This document shows positions 1-8,687 of a DNA stretch of 64,000 nt, one piece after another. The notes under the pieces were generated by a model that worked only from the letters and a program-made list of their open reading frames with translations, had not been told where the DNA came from and did not search any database. This DNA is from Alphaproteobacteria bacterium (GTDB lineage: Bacteria > Pseudomonadota > Alphaproteobacteria > UBA8366 > Aestuariispiraceae). The DNA lies in contig SPJV01000100.1 of NCBI GenBank assembly GCA_006844765.1, positions 1-64,000 of the forward strand, written 5' to 3'. Made by a program: the position numbers and the translations under genes. Numbering within the stretch: the stretch's first letter is position 1; every line of letters starts with the position of its first letter.

Positions 1-603
1 GATCTTGAGAGTGGCGCAAACCTGTTCCAGACAGAGAGCGACCCGCGCGGCTGCGATCTCTCCCAACTCGGCTATCACTATATCGCCGGCATCATGAAGC
101 ACCTGCCGGCGATCATGGCGGTCGTCGCACCGACCGTGAACAGCTATAAACGCCTTGTCTTGAAAGGCAGTCAGTCCGGTTTCACCTGGGCGCCGGTCTA
201 TGTTTCCTATGGCAATAACAACCGGACCAATACCGTGCGCATTCCAATGGGTGGGGGCCGGGTCGAGTTGCGGGCCGCGGACAGCATGACGAACCCGTAT
301 CTGGGCTTCGCCTTGGTTCTGGCTGCCGGGCTGGAAGGGATCAAAGAGGACCTGGACCCCGGCGAACCGCATGTAGAGAACCTCTATGTGAAATCACAGG
401 CAGAGCTGGATGAGGCCGGCGTTACCTGGCTGCCCCGCACACTGGACGAAGCGCTGAATGCCTTTGAGGCAGACCCGCTGACCAAACAGGTCTTTGGCGC
501 CGACATGCATGACGCTTGGCTATCCTTCAAACGCCAGGAGTGGCATAGCTACCTCAATCATGTCTCCGATTGGGAGCGCAGCCGGTACCTGCATTTCTAT
601 TGA
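1..603 (+). CDS. glnT: Type III glutamine synthetase, C-terminal part
   Basis: The reading frame is open from base 1, so the gene starts left of the window; about 200 C-terminal residues are present. The protein would ligate ammonia to glutamate, or to a related acceptor, using ATP in the cytoplasm. The catalytic-domain C-terminus is clear: a segment with YGNNNRTNTVRIP, the arginine-bearing VELRAADSMTNPYL stretch that follows the active site, and the terminal SDWERSRYLHFY block typical of the GlnT/type III branch. Many members of this branch act on amine or glutamate analogues, so the exact substrate is open. A 41-codon ORF and a MetX-like hydrolase follow within 30 bp on the same strand and may be co-transcribed. 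Confidence 0.88.
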   Translation, partial: DLESGANLFQTESDPRGCDLSQLGYHYIAGIMKHLPAIMAVVAPTVNSYKRLVLKGSQSGFTWAPVYVSYGNNNRTNTVRIPMGGGRVELRAADSMTNPYLGFALVLAAGLEGIKEDLDPGEPHVENLYVKSQAELDEAGVTWLPRTLDEALNAFEADPLTKQVFGADMHDAWLSFKRQEWHSYLNHVSDWERSRYLHFY

Positions 604-631
604 GGCGGCACCGGAGAAACGGGAGCGATAG

Positions 632-757
632 ATGGCACCTGGATACAACAGGAACGGCGTCTGGGACCCGCGTGGGCGTGGCTTCAATATGGGCGTGGTC
701 GAACTGACACCGGTCGCGGTTGTTCCGCATGATCGGTTCAATCTGCCGACACCATGA
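632..757 (+). CDS. Small ORF of 41 codons, possible RidA N-terminal remnant
   Basis: This short frame begins with ATG 28 bp after the glutamine synthetase stop, with a GGGAG-like ribosome-binding site just upstream. Its TGA overlaps the ATG of the next gene as ATGA, the usual mark of translational coupling. The peptide contains GVWDPRGRGFNMGVV, which reminds me of the start of RidA/YjgF enamine deaminases, but the rest of that fold is absent. It could be a truncated RidA remnant kept because it couples translation of the hydrolase, or a real small protein. The function is unknown. Confidence 0.4.
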   Translation: MAPGYNRNGVWDPRGRGFNMGVVELTPVAVVPHDRFNLPTP

Positions 758-1764
758 CAGAGCCTCACCTATTCAGCCTTGGTGACGTGACGCTGCAATC
801 CGGTGAGGTGTTGCGCAATGCGACGCTGGCCTATTCCGTTCATGGCACGCTCAATGAGGCAGCGGATAATGCCGTTGTCATCCCCACATTCTATACGGGG
901 ACCCATGTTCGAAACGAAGCCTATTTCGGCCCAGGGCGCGCGATTGATCCAGCGCGGCATTTCATTGTCGTGCCGAACCTGTTTGGAAACGCGATCTCAA
1001 CCTCCCCTTCCAATGCCAAGGCACCGCAGGATGGGCCACGTCTTCCGCACACGAGTTTCTACGACAATGTCGCCTGCCAGTATCGCCTCCTCACCGAAGC
1101 GCTTGGGGTCAAACGGGTAAAACTGGTCACCGGTTGGTCGATGGGGGGCTGTCAGTCTTTTCAATGGGGTGCGCAGTATCCGGACTTTGTCGATGCGATC
1201 CTGCCCTTCTGCGGCTCGGCCAAAACATCCCCGCATAATTGGCTATTCCTGGATGGTGTGAAGGCAGCGCTGCTCGCGGACCCGGCCTTTAGGGACGGCG
1301 ACTATGACAGGCCACCGGAAGCCGGTCTCAAAGCCTTCGCTCGGGTTTACTGCGGCTGGGCCTATAGTCAGAGCTTTTTCCGCGACGCCCTTTATCGCCA
1401 GCTAGGCTTTGAAACTGTAGAAGACATGCTGCTGGATTGGGAGCGTGATCACCTGGCCTGGGATGCGAATGATCTTCTGCATATGTTGGCGACATGGCAG
1501 GCCGGTGATATCGGCGCGAATCCGATCTATGGAGGCGATACGCGCGCTGCCCTTGGTGCGATCCGGGCACGGGCGATTGTCATGCCGACGTCAACGGACC
1601 TCTATTTCCAGGTGGAGGACAACCGCCTGGAAGTCGCGCAAATACCCAATGCGACGCTTCGGGTTCACGAAACCGATTGGGGACATTGCGCCGCCAGCGG
1701 CCACAATGATCCAAGCTTCCACCATGCCTTTGATCAGGCTGTCGCAGACTTGTTAGTCGACTAG
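754..1764 (+). CDS. Alpha/beta hydrolase of the homoserine O-acetyltransferase (MetX-like) family
   Basis: A 336-residue cytosolic alpha/beta-hydrolase. The nucleophile elbow GWSMGG places the catalytic serine at S129; D282 (in TSTDLYF) and H311 (in WGHCAASGH) complete a plausible triad. The spacing and the N-terminal SLGDVTLQSGE region match the MetX branch, which transfers an acyl group from CoA to a hydroxyl. Members outside methionine loci are often only called alpha/beta fold hydrolase, and nothing nearby belongs to methionine synthesis, so homoserine is not assured as substrate. The ATG overlaps the preceding small ORF, and the 3' end overlaps the convergent MOSC gene by 12 bp. Confidence 0.8.
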   Translation: MTEPHLFSLGDVTLQSGEVLRNATLAYSVHGTLNEAADNAVVIPTFYTGTHVRNEAYFGPGRAIDPARHFIVVPNLFGNAISTSPSNAKAPQDGPRLPHTSFYDNVACQYRLLTEALGVKRVKLVTGWSMGGCQSFQWGAQYPDFVDAILPFCGSAKTSPHNWLFLDGVKAALLADPAFRDGDYDRPPEAGLKAFARVYCGWAYSQSFFRDALYRQLGFETVEDMLLDWERDHLAWDANDLLHMLATWQAGDIGANPIYGGDTRAALGAIRARAIVMPTSTDLYFQVEDNRLEVAQIPNATLRVHETDWGHCAASGHNDPSFHHAFDQAVADLLVD

Positions 1765-2538
1765 GGTGATCGGGTCACCGGACCTAATCAGCCCGTCCTG
1801 GATCACCACACCATAGAGCCCCGCAAACCCGGCATGCGCGCTTGCCACATGGCGCAGCAGTTTCATTTCCAGCTTTGCCGTATCCGGGTTGAGCGCGATC
1901 ATTTTGCAGCGCGGGTCCTTCGCAACCAGCTTGATCTCAACCAAATCCCCGATGCGGATTGTCTTGCCCAGATAGGTATTCTCCGCAAAGCCGTCCGCTT
2001 CCGGCAGGTCGAGGACGATATTCGCCCGAAACCGCCGCGCATCGATTTCGGTCTCAATCTCCTGCCCCAGCCGCTCAACCGTCTGACGGGAGATGATGGA
2101 GACTGGCCGGCAGTCGGTATAGCCGCTCTCTGAGCGCATGACGGAGAGCGAATGCTCGTCCGACAGACCTGCCCCGATATGCTTCAGGAGCGCCGGGTCA
2201 TCAATCGCCAAGACCGCGCCATCCGGCGTTTCAATATCCAGCGCCAGTGCATCCGGATTGTCGAATGATACATTGAGCGTCGGTTCGATTGAATTTGCGG
2301 CTGCCAATTGTTCCGGATGGGCTGCCCGATCCGGATCCCGGAAGCGTGGGCGATAGAGCAACAGCTTCGCCTTCTCCCGTCCCGTCAGATAGGGAAAATC
2401 CGCATCAGAAGCCGTGTCTCGAATGGCATAAAGCCTGTCACCATAGAGGCCGGAGAAGGCGACGAAGGCCGCCTCCAACGCCTCCCCACCCATGCTTTTC
2501 ACAGGATAACGGGTAAGCGATGCGACGCTTCCCTTCAT
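1753..2538 (-). CDS. MOSC domain-containing protein
   Basis: A 261-residue protein with the N-terminal beta-barrel (MOSC_N) signature LTRYPVKSMGGEAL followed by YGDRLYAI, then a C-terminal MOSC domain (roughly residues 120-255) containing DARRFRANIVLD and the family cysteine in KDPRCKMI. MOSC proteins relate to the C-terminal domain of molybdenum cofactor sulfurases and to the mARC/YcbX enzymes that reduce N-hydroxylated compounds with molybdenum cofactor. It is translationally coupled to the upstream cupin gene (ATGA at 2535-2538) and ends tail-to-tail inside the MetX-like gene. The substrate cannot be told from sequence. Confidence 0.85.
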   Translation of the reverse strand: MKGSVASLTRYPVKSMGGEALEAAFVAFSGLYGDRLYAIRDTASDADFPYLTGREKAKLLLYRPRFRDPDRAAHPEQLAAANSIEPTLNVSFDNPDALALDIETPDGAVLAIDDPALLKHIGAGLSDEHSLSVMRSESGYTDCRPVSIISRQTVERLGQEIETEIDARRFRANIVLDLPEADGFAENTYLGKTIRIGDLVEIKLVAKDPRCKMIALNPDTAKLEMKLLRHVASAHAGFAGLYGVVIQDGLIRSGDPITLVD

Positions 2539-3017
2539 GCCTTCGTCTCCGAGATCAAGCTGCCATCCTTGCGCGTCCAGATATCCACACCGTCCTTTGT
2601 CTCAACATGCAAATCGACATCAGAGTACCAGGTTTCATCCGCCCCTGTGCGCGTGCCGACTTCCAGATAAATTGCCGGCTTATCGGACCGATTCACCACG
2701 TGATGACCATTGGGAACACTTGATTTGAAGGCAGCACACATCCCCGCTGTCATAACCTCTTCCCCATCATCGGTGACAAGAATGACTTCGCCTTCCAGCA
2801 CCATCATGAATTCGTCTTCAAGCTTGTGATAGTGCCGGAGCGCCGACTGCTCCCCCGGCGGCAGGGTCGTGTAATTGACACCGAACTGCGTCAACCCGAC
2901 ATGATCACCAAGCTTATGCTTGAAGCGGGTCGGCGCGATCTCATTGAAGGGCGGCGGATAACTGGCGCCCACAGTTTTCGGTGCCTCTTGCGGCAGAAAA
3001 ACGTGCTTTCGGGTCAT
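2535..3017 (-). CDS. Cupin domain-containing protein
   Basis: A small single-domain cupin of about 160 residues. The first metal-binding motif reads HYHKLEDEFMMVLEGE (H-x-H-x4-E pattern) and the second includes PNGHHVVNRSD, as expected for a metal-binding beta-barrel. An in-frame ATG 15 bp further upstream (3032) is an alternative start; MTRKHVF was preferred because it gives the usual N-terminus. The gene runs directly into the MOSC gene by a 4-bp overlap. A damaged second copy of the same family lies immediately upstream (3081-3330), so this is the surviving member of a tandem duplication. Its enzymatic or sensing role is unknown. Confidence 0.82.
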   Translation of the reverse strand: MTRKHVFLPQEAPKTVGASYPPPFNEIAPTRFKHKLGDHVGLTQFGVNYTTLPPGEQSALRHYHKLEDEFMMVLEGEVILVTDDGEEVMTAGMCAAFKSSVPNGHHVVNRSDKPAIYLEVGTRTGADETWYSDVDLHVETKDGVDIWTRKDGSLISETKA

Positions 3018-3080
3018 AATCTTCTCCAGCAATAAAGAATTTCAGATAGGGGTTAAGCCCCTGCAGTCTCAAACAACGGA

Positions 3081-3330
3081 CTAGAGGATCGGCGTGCCAT
3101 CCCTACGGTACCAGCGATCCTTACCATCGCGAGTTTTCTCCACAAGGTCCACATCAGAGAAATGCACTTCGTCGTAAGTGGAAGAGGTGCCGGTCTCCGA
3201 GTAACGGGCCGATTTATCAGTCCGGTTAACCAGATGATGCCCATTTGAGACATCGGCGGGGAGCCCGGCAACCATGCCCGCCAACCATACCGACACCATT
3301 CGTCATGAGAGAAATGCACTTGGGTCACAG
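3081..3330 (-). pseudogene. Truncated duplicate of the neighbouring cupin gene
   Basis: On the minus strand the frame ending at 3081 encodes SNGHHLVNRTDKSARYSETGT and then DEVHFSDVDLVEKTRDGKDRWYRRDGTPI, closely parallel to the last 60-odd residues of the intact cupin downstream (PNGHHVVNRSDKPAIYLEVGT, then YSDVDLHVETKDGVDIW). The N-terminal half with the first metal motif is missing. A 14-nt word (agagaaatgcactt) occurs at 3156-3169 and again at 3308-3321, suggesting that part of the copy was itself rearranged. It is probably a decayed tandem duplicate. The 390-bp stretch between the intact cupin and yghU holds nothing else I can recognise. Confidence 0.65.
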
Positions 3331-3422
3331 GTAGCTTCGCTTACGGGAGTTGTTTTCCACTGCGCGACCACCAAGTAAGCTTGCATCAACTCAATTTAGT
3401 TCGTGGGAAGGGATCATAGAGG

Positions 3423-4286
3423 ATGAGTGATAATACCGAATACGTGCCCCCCAAGGTCTGGACATGGGACAAGCAGAATGGGGGTAAGTTCTCCAGCACG
3501 AACCGTCCGATTGCTGGTCCGACCCATGAGAAGGAATTGCCGATCGGGGAGCACCCGCTGCAGCTCTATTCGCTTGGCACACCAAATGGCGTCAAGGTCA
3601 CGATCATGCTGGAAGAGCTGCTTGAGCTCGGGCATGCCGGCGCGGAATATGATGCCTGGTACATCGATATTGGCGAGGGCGATCAATTCGGTTCCGGCTT
3701 TGTAGACGCCAATCCGAACTCAAAGATCCCGGCGCTAATGGATCACAGCATGGATAAACCGACACGGATCTTTGAATCCGGCGCAATCCTGATGCATCTG
3801 GCAGAGAAATTCGGTGCCTTCCTGCCAACCGACCCCACGGCGCGAACGCAATGCCTGTCCTGGCTGTTCTGGCAGATGGGCAGCGCGCCCTATCTGGGCG
3901 GCGGCTTCGGGCATTTCTACCACTATGCGCCCTTCAAGATCGAATATGCCATCGACCGCTTCGCGATGGAGACCAAGCGGCAGTTGGACGTGCTGAATCG
4001 GCATTTGGCGGATAATCGCTACATGACTGGCGATGACTACAGCATCGCCGATATCGCGATTTGGCCGTGGTATGGAGTGCTGGCGCTCGGCACGCAGTAT
4101 GAAGCCGGCGAGTTCTTGGATGTTAAATCCTACAAAAATGTTCAGCGCTGGACAGGCGAGATCGGCACCCGCCCCGCCGTTGAACGAGGCCGGATGATCA
4201 ACCGCGCAGCCGGGGATGATAATCAGAAAATGCGGGAACGCCATGGTCCCGAAGATTATGTGGGCAAAACAGGCGTTAAAATCTAA
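3423..4286 (+). CDS. yghU: Glutathione S-transferase, YghU-type disulfide-bond reductase
   Basis: A 287-residue cytosolic GST of the Nu/YghU class, which binds two glutathione molecules and reduces disulfides. The N-terminal extension (EYVPPKVWTWDKQNGGKFSSTNRP) is diagnostic of YghU. It is followed by a thioredoxin-like domain with LYSLGTPNGVKVTIMLEE, the NPNSKIPALMD cis-proline loop, and ESGAILMHLAEK. The all-alpha C-terminal domain contains DYSIADIAIWPW. Full length compared with the family. It ends tail-to-tail with the short-chain dehydrogenase gene, sharing 4 bp. Confidence 0.9.
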   Translation: MSDNTEYVPPKVWTWDKQNGGKFSSTNRPIAGPTHEKELPIGEHPLQLYSLGTPNGVKVTIMLEELLELGHAGAEYDAWYIDIGEGDQFGSGFVDANPNSKIPALMDHSMDKPTRIFESGAILMHLAEKFGAFLPTDPTARTQCLSWLFWQMGSAPYLGGGFGHFYHYAPFKIEYAIDRFAMETKRQLDVLNRHLADNRYMTGDDYSIADIAIWPWYGVLALGTQYEAGEFLDVKSYKNVQRWTGEIGTRPAVERGRMINRAAGDDNQKMRERHGPEDYVGKTGVKI

Positions 4287-4960
4287 AGCGCTGCCTCAAC
4301 AAACATATCCGTAACGTCGGCTGGCTGGGTGATGGTCGTGGCATCTTCACCCGGGAAGCCCCCTGCCCTCAGGCGCGTTGCGACAACACCGGGATCAACC
4401 GTAATCGCCTTGATCTTGGTGCTGCTGCCGACTTCTTCCGCATAGCATTTGACCATGGCATTCAGCGCCGCCTTGGAAGCCGCATAGGCCGACCAGAAGG
4501 CACGTGGCGTTTCCGCCTGGGCACAGCTTGTGAAAATCGCCCGACCGCCGGTCTCGCTCAACCGCAGCAGCGGATCGCAAGCGCGCAACAGACGGTGGTT
4601 GGCGGTAACATTCAGCCGGAAGACATTTTCCCACGCCTTACCATCGATATGGCCAAGCGGAGAAAGCGGTCCCAACATCCCGGCATTTCCGACCAGAATG
4701 TCGAGCGCACCGAAACGCTCATAAAGCGCGGCGGCGACCATATCGATCTTATCCAGCTCATTCAGGTTCAATGGGGACAGGGTCGCAGTCCCACCGGCGG
4801 CCGTGATCCGGTCATCCAGTTCTTCCAGTGCGCCCACTGTCTTGGCGACCAGAATGACATGCGCGCCTTCTGCCGCGAACCGTTCGGCGACGGCAGCGCC
4901 AATCCCTCGGCTGGCCCCGGTAATCAGCGCCAACCGACCTTTCAAGCGACCATCAACCAT
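4283..4960 (-). CDS. Short-chain dehydrogenase/reductase
   Basis: A 225-residue classical SDR. The NAD(P)-binding glycine motif GASRGIG lies near residue 15, the NAG motif near 90, and the catalytic SCAQ...YAASK serine, tyrosine and lysine near 140-160. It is last in the minus-strand series alr-mlaE-mlaF-radA-cvpA-purF; its ATG shares a single base with the purF stop, so it is probably translated from the same message. An SDR directly downstream of purF is common in alphaproteobacteria, but the substrate is not known. Confidence 0.88.
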   Translation of the reverse strand: MVDGRLKGRLALITGASRGIGAAVAERFAAEGAHVILVAKTVGALEELDDRITAAGGTATLSPLNLNELDKIDMVAAALYERFGALDILVGNAGMLGPLSPLGHIDGKAWENVFRLNVTANHRLLRACDPLLRLSETGGRAIFTSCAQAETPRAFWSAYAASKAALNAMVKCYAEEVGSSTKIKAITVDPGVVATRLRAGGFPGEDATTITQPADVTDMFVEAAL

Positions 4961-6453
4961 CAGTTGGCCTGTTCCCTTAGCAACGAAAGCTGGACCGTGT
5001 CACCGCCACTGTCGTTGTGATCGGTCAGTGCGATCGGATAATCGCCGGTGAAACAGGCATCGCAATATTGCGGATTATCTGAATCCCGGTCTTCCTCGCT
5101 GGTCGCCCGATACAGTCCATCAATAGATATGAAGGCAAGGCTGTCGCAGCCGATCTTCTTGCGCATTTCTTCCACGGTGTTATTGGCAGCCAGCAATTCG
5201 GACTCGCTCGGCGTATCGACACCATAGAAACAGGAATGCGTCGTCGGCGGACTTGCGATGCGCATGTGAACTTCAACAGCGCCCGCGCCGCGGATCATCT
5301 CAACAATCTTCCGCGACGTTGTCCCGCGCACGATTGAATCATCCACCAGCACCACACGCTTGCCAAAGACCACATCCCGATTGGCATTGTGCTTCAGCTT
5401 CACACCCAGATGTCGGATCTCGTCAGATGGCTCAATAAAGGTCCGACCGACATAGTGATTGCGGATGATGCCGAACTGGAACGGGATCCCTGCCTCTTCC
5501 GCAAACCCGACAGCGCTGGGCACACCGGAATCCGGGACCGGCACGACCACATCAGCATCAACCGGCAGTTCTTTCGCCAATTCCTTGCCGATCCGCGTCC
5601 GGGCTTTGTAGACCGAGAGGCCTTCAACCACACTATCGGGACGGGAGAAATAGACATATTCGAAGATACAGAAGCGTGTCCGATGCTTTGGGAAGGGGAA
5701 TTGGCTGTGCACCCCATCTTCGTCGATCACGATCAGCTCACCCGGCTGCACATCGCGGACCTTCTCGGCACCAATGATATCAAGCGCGCAGGTCTCGGAG
5801 GCGAGCATATGTGAATCCCCCAACTTACCGAGCACCAGCGGGCGCACGCCCTGCGGATCGCGCACACCAATCAGCTTCTTGCGGGTAAGGCAGACGAGAG
5901 AATAGGCGCCTTCGACCCGATGCAAGGCTGCGACAAGGCGGTCCGTGACATTACCCTGCGCGCCCGCCAGAAGATGAATGAAGATCTCCGTGTCCGTGGT
6001 CGATTGGAAGATCGCGCCGTTATGCACGAGTTCCCGCCGAATTCGGACGGCGTTCGTCAGATTGCCGTTATGCGCGACGGCGAGACCGCCAAACTCAAAA
6101 TCCGCGAAGAGAGGTTGGATGTTCCGAACCATCGGATCGCCGGTCGTCGGATAGCGATTATGACCGACCGCCGCCATGCCGGTCAGGTTCGACATCACCC
6201 GTTCTTCCGCGAAGACTTCCCCGACATGACCAAGTCCGCGATGGGCTCTGAATTCTTTCCCATCAAAGGTCACGATGCCGGTGGCTTCCTGTCCACGGTG
6301 CTGCAGGGCATGCAGCCCCAGCGCCGTATGGGCCGCCGCGTCCGGTGTGCCAAAGATGCCGAAGACCCCGCATTCCTCATGCAGTTTGTCGTCATCATCG
6401 TCTATTCCGTTAGACGCACCCGAGAAAGGATGCGCACCCAAGGTCCAGCTCAT
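4960..6453 (-). CDS. purF: Amidophosphoribosyltransferase
   Basis: Catalyses the committed step of purine synthesis, PRPP plus glutamine to 5-phosphoribosylamine. A 27-residue leader precedes the class II glutamine amidotransferase nucleophile, Cys28 in EECGVFGIFG, consistent with propeptide removal as in Bacillus-type PurF. The glutaminase domain (GHNRYPTTG, then AVAHNGNLTN) is followed by a phosphoribosyltransferase domain with the PRPP loop VVLVDDSIVRGTTS. The C-terminal cysteines (GCDSLAFIS, YCDACFTGDYP) suggest the Fe-S-containing subtype. Full length at 497 residues. The start overlaps the cvpA stop by ATGA and the stop touches the SDR start, so cvpA, purF and the SDR look co-translated. 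Confidence 0.96.
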   Translation of the reverse strand: MSWTLGAHPFSGASNGIDDDDDKLHEECGVFGIFGTPDAAAHTALGLHALQHRGQEATGIVTFDGKEFRAHRGLGHVGEVFAEERVMSNLTGMAAVGHNRYPTTGDPMVRNIQPLFADFEFGGLAVAHNGNLTNAVRIRRELVHNGAIFQSTTDTEIFIHLLAGAQGNVTDRLVAALHRVEGAYSLVCLTRKKLIGVRDPQGVRPLVLGKLGDSHMLASETCALDIIGAEKVRDVQPGELIVIDEDGVHSQFPFPKHRTRFCIFEYVYFSRPDSVVEGLSVYKARTRIGKELAKELPVDADVVVPVPDSGVPSAVGFAEEAGIPFQFGIIRNHYVGRTFIEPSDEIRHLGVKLKHNANRDVVFGKRVVLVDDSIVRGTTSRKIVEMIRGAGAVEVHMRIASPPTTHSCFYGVDTPSESELLAANNTVEEMRKKIGCDSLAFISIDGLYRATSEEDRDSDNPQYCDACFTGDYPIALTDHNDSGGDTVQLSLLREQAN

Positions 6454-7136
6454 TCGGAATATTCCTCAATCTTCTGTTCCAGTTGGGAACGGTCTTGATC
6501 ATTATAGCCGGTTTCGCCGGAACTGGCGTCCCCGGAATTTGCCCCTGGATCCGGATTTTCAACCGCATCCATGAGTTTCTTAAGCCGCGCCGCCTCCCCT
6601 GCCGCGTCGCGCCCTTCTTCCAATACCGCACGCACCCGCTCCTGCAGGCCCGTCGGTGACTTTTCAAGGATCATCATCGACCCGGCCCGAACAGCATCAT
6701 AGGCCCGTGCTTCCTTAACGGAACGCGGCAGGCCCTGCTCTTCGAACAACCAGATCGCTGCCAGAAGCATAACGGCGGCAACCCCGTAGCCGATCACCAA
6801 TCCGGAGATCAGGCCAAGCGCCCGATTGATCGACCCAAATTTTGAATCCTCAATCCGGCTGGAGATCATCGCGCTCAAGATCATGAAGATCAGCAATGAA
6901 CCAATAAACAGACCACCGCCCGCTGCAATATCTGCAAGCCAGACTTCTTCAATCTTCGTGCGGGAGAAATCGCTGACTTTTTCATAGAAACTCAGCGTGA
7001 CCATCGCGGCCCCAGCCCAGGCACCGATCCCGGTCACCAACCCAACGAATCCCCAGAACGCAGACAATATCCCGAACAGCAAAATACCGCCGACAACGAC
7101 GATATCCGCAATTGTTACAGGAAGGCCTTCGATCAT
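6450..7136 (-). CDS. cvpA: CvpA family inner-membrane protein
   Basis: A 228-residue membrane protein of the colicin V production family. There are four hydrophobic segments in the first 115 or so residues (starting IADIVVVGGILLFGILSAFWGFVG), followed by a polar, charged cytoplasmic tail rich in Glu, Asp and Ser. In enterics CvpA is needed for colicin V export and envelope robustness; the molecular activity is not established. Its position just upstream of purF, with a 4-bp overlap, is conserved across proteobacteria and supports the call. It is 72 bp from the radA stop, so it could be transcribed with radA or from its own promoter. Confidence 0.9.
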   Translation of the reverse strand: MIEGLPVTIADIVVVGGILLFGILSAFWGFVGLVTGIGAWAGAAMVTLSFYEKVSDFSRTKIEEVWLADIAAGGGLFIGSLLIFMILSAMISSRIEDSKFGSINRALGLISGLVIGYGVAAVMLLAAIWLFEEQGLPRSVKEARAYDAVRAGSMMILEKSPTGLQERVRAVLEEGRDAAGEAARLKKLMDAVENPDPGANSGDASSGETGYNDQDRSQLEQKIEEYSE

Positions 7137-7208
7137 CGCGCAGCCCGCGTTGGAATTAGGGTCTATTCATATAGGAGCCCGAACGACCGATGGCCGAATA
7201 CCGGACAC

Positions 7209-8585
7209 TTAACCTTCAGCGATTCGGTGGGCCAGCAAAGCGACATCTTTGATGCCGGCGATGTTTAACCCCGAGCCGCCGCTCTTGCCCGCCCTGGCCG
7301 GAGGAGTCAATGCCGCCTTGAAGCCGAGCTTCGCCGCTTCCTTCAACCTTGCGTCGCGCTGACCGGCTTCCCGGACTTCTCCGGACAGGCCAATCTCGCC
7401 AAAAGCCACGGTATCCGAGGGGATTGGGTTCCCTGTTAATGACGAGATAATCGCCGCGGCCGCAGCCAGATCCGCGGCCGGTTCACCGATCCGCAATCCG
7501 CCTGCGACATTAAGGTAAACATCGCGCCCGCCGAGATCGAGGCCCGCCCGCGCCTCCAACACCGCCAACACCATCGCCAGCCGGTTCGTGTCCCAACCGA
7601 CAACCGCCCGGCGCGGCGTGCCATAGGCGCTGGGGGCAACCAAGGCCTGGATCTCTACCAGCATCGGCCGGGTGCCCTCTACGCCCGCGAAAACGGCGGC
7701 ACCGGCCACATCCTCACTGCGGTCGGCGAGGAAAAGTGCTGAAGGGTTCGCGACTTCCTCTAAACCTTTTTCCCGCATGTCGAAGACACCGATTTCGTCC
7801 GTCGGCCCGAAGCGGTTCTTCACGCCGCGAAGAATTCGGAAAGGATGCCCCCGCTCCCCTTCAAAATAGAGGACCGTGTCGACCATATGCTCCAACACAC
7901 GGGGACCAGCGATGGCGCCATCCTTGGTAACGTGACCGACCAGCAGCAAGGCCGCACCGCGTTTCTTGGCGCCGCGAATGAGCTCTTGCGCGGAGGCTCG
8001 GACCTGCCCGACTGTCCCCGGTGCGCTGTCCAAGGCATCGACATACATGGTCTGGATACTGTCGATCACCGCTACCGACGGCCCATCGGGCGCATCAAGT
8101 GCGGCAAGGATGGATCGGACTTCCGTAGCAGCGGCAAGCTCCACCGGTTTTCCCTCAACGCCCAAGCGTTGAGCCCGCATACGGACCTGATCCACCGCTT
8201 CTTCACCGGAGATATAGGCAACCCGACGCGACGGCACTGCCAATGCGGCGGCGGCTTGCAAAAGCAGCGTTGATTTCCCAATCCCCGGATCGCCACCGAT
8301 CAAGGTGGCGGAGCCCGGCACCAAGCCGCCACCCAGCACCCTGTCGAATTCGGCAATTCCGGTCTGCATTCTCGCGACCTGCTCTTCCGCACCGGTCAGC
8401 GGCACAAACTCCACCCCCCGGCTACTCCCGCGCTTCTTGCCGGAAGACTTCCCGCCCAGCGGTACCTGCTCGACAGTTTCTTCTGATATGGAATTCCATT
8501 CCCCACACGCATCGCACCGCCCCGCCCAACGCGGATGGACCGAGCCACAGGACTGACAAACATACTGGGTGGTGGATTTAGCCAT
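7209..8585 (-). CDS. radA: DNA repair protein RadA (Sms), branch-migration ATPase
   Basis: A 458-residue recombination protein that drives branch migration of RecA-made intermediates. The N-terminal zinc finger has cysteines C10, C13, C24 and C27. The RecA-like ATPase follows with Walker A GGDPGIGKST, a Walker B region ending SVAVIDSIQTMY, and the RadA-specific KNRFG motif (VKNRFGPTDEIGVFDM). The C-terminal Lon-protease-like domain carries GGRDVYLNVAGGLRI. All parts are complete. It lies between mlaF upstream (102 bp gap with a hairpin) and cvpA downstream. Confidence 0.96.
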   Translation of the reverse strand: MAKSTTQYVCQSCGSVHPRWAGRCDACGEWNSISEETVEQVPLGGKSSGKKRGSSRGVEFVPLTGAEEQVARMQTGIAEFDRVLGGGLVPGSATLIGGDPGIGKSTLLLQAAAALAVPSRRVAYISGEEAVDQVRMRAQRLGVEGKPVELAAATEVRSILAALDAPDGPSVAVIDSIQTMYVDALDSAPGTVGQVRASAQELIRGAKKRGAALLLVGHVTKDGAIAGPRVLEHMVDTVLYFEGERGHPFRILRGVKNRFGPTDEIGVFDMREKGLEEVANPSALFLADRSEDVAGAAVFAGVEGTRPMLVEIQALVAPSAYGTPRRAVVGWDTNRLAMVLAVLEARAGLDLGGRDVYLNVAGGLRIGEPAADLAAAAAIISSLTGNPIPSDTVAFGEIGLSGEVREAGQRDARLKEAAKLGFKAALTPPARAGKSGGSGLNIAGIKDVALLAHRIAEG

Positions 8586-8605
8586 TCGACACGTTATCTC
8601 CGATA

Positions 8606-8628
8606 CTCCCTCCCTCTTGAGGAGGGAG
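8606..8628. repeat. Inverted repeat (8-bp stem, 7-nt loop) between mlaF and radA
   Basis: CTCCCTCC and GGAGGGAG form a perfect 8-bp stem around CTCTTGA. No T-run follows on either strand, so a simple intrinsic terminator is doubtful. It may mark the end of the alr-mlaE-mlaF message, act in mRNA processing, or be a member of a dispersed intergenic palindrome family. It sits 20 bp upstream of the radA start. Confidence 0.5.
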
Positions 8629-8687
8629 ACTAAGAAGGCAGAACACCGATTGGGTCACCTAAAAGGGTGCGTGCAACCAACCAAGCC

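Noticed and set aside
8606..8628. Classical intrinsic terminator for mlaF
   Set aside because: The hairpin is good but neither strand has a T-run; kept only as an inverted repeat.
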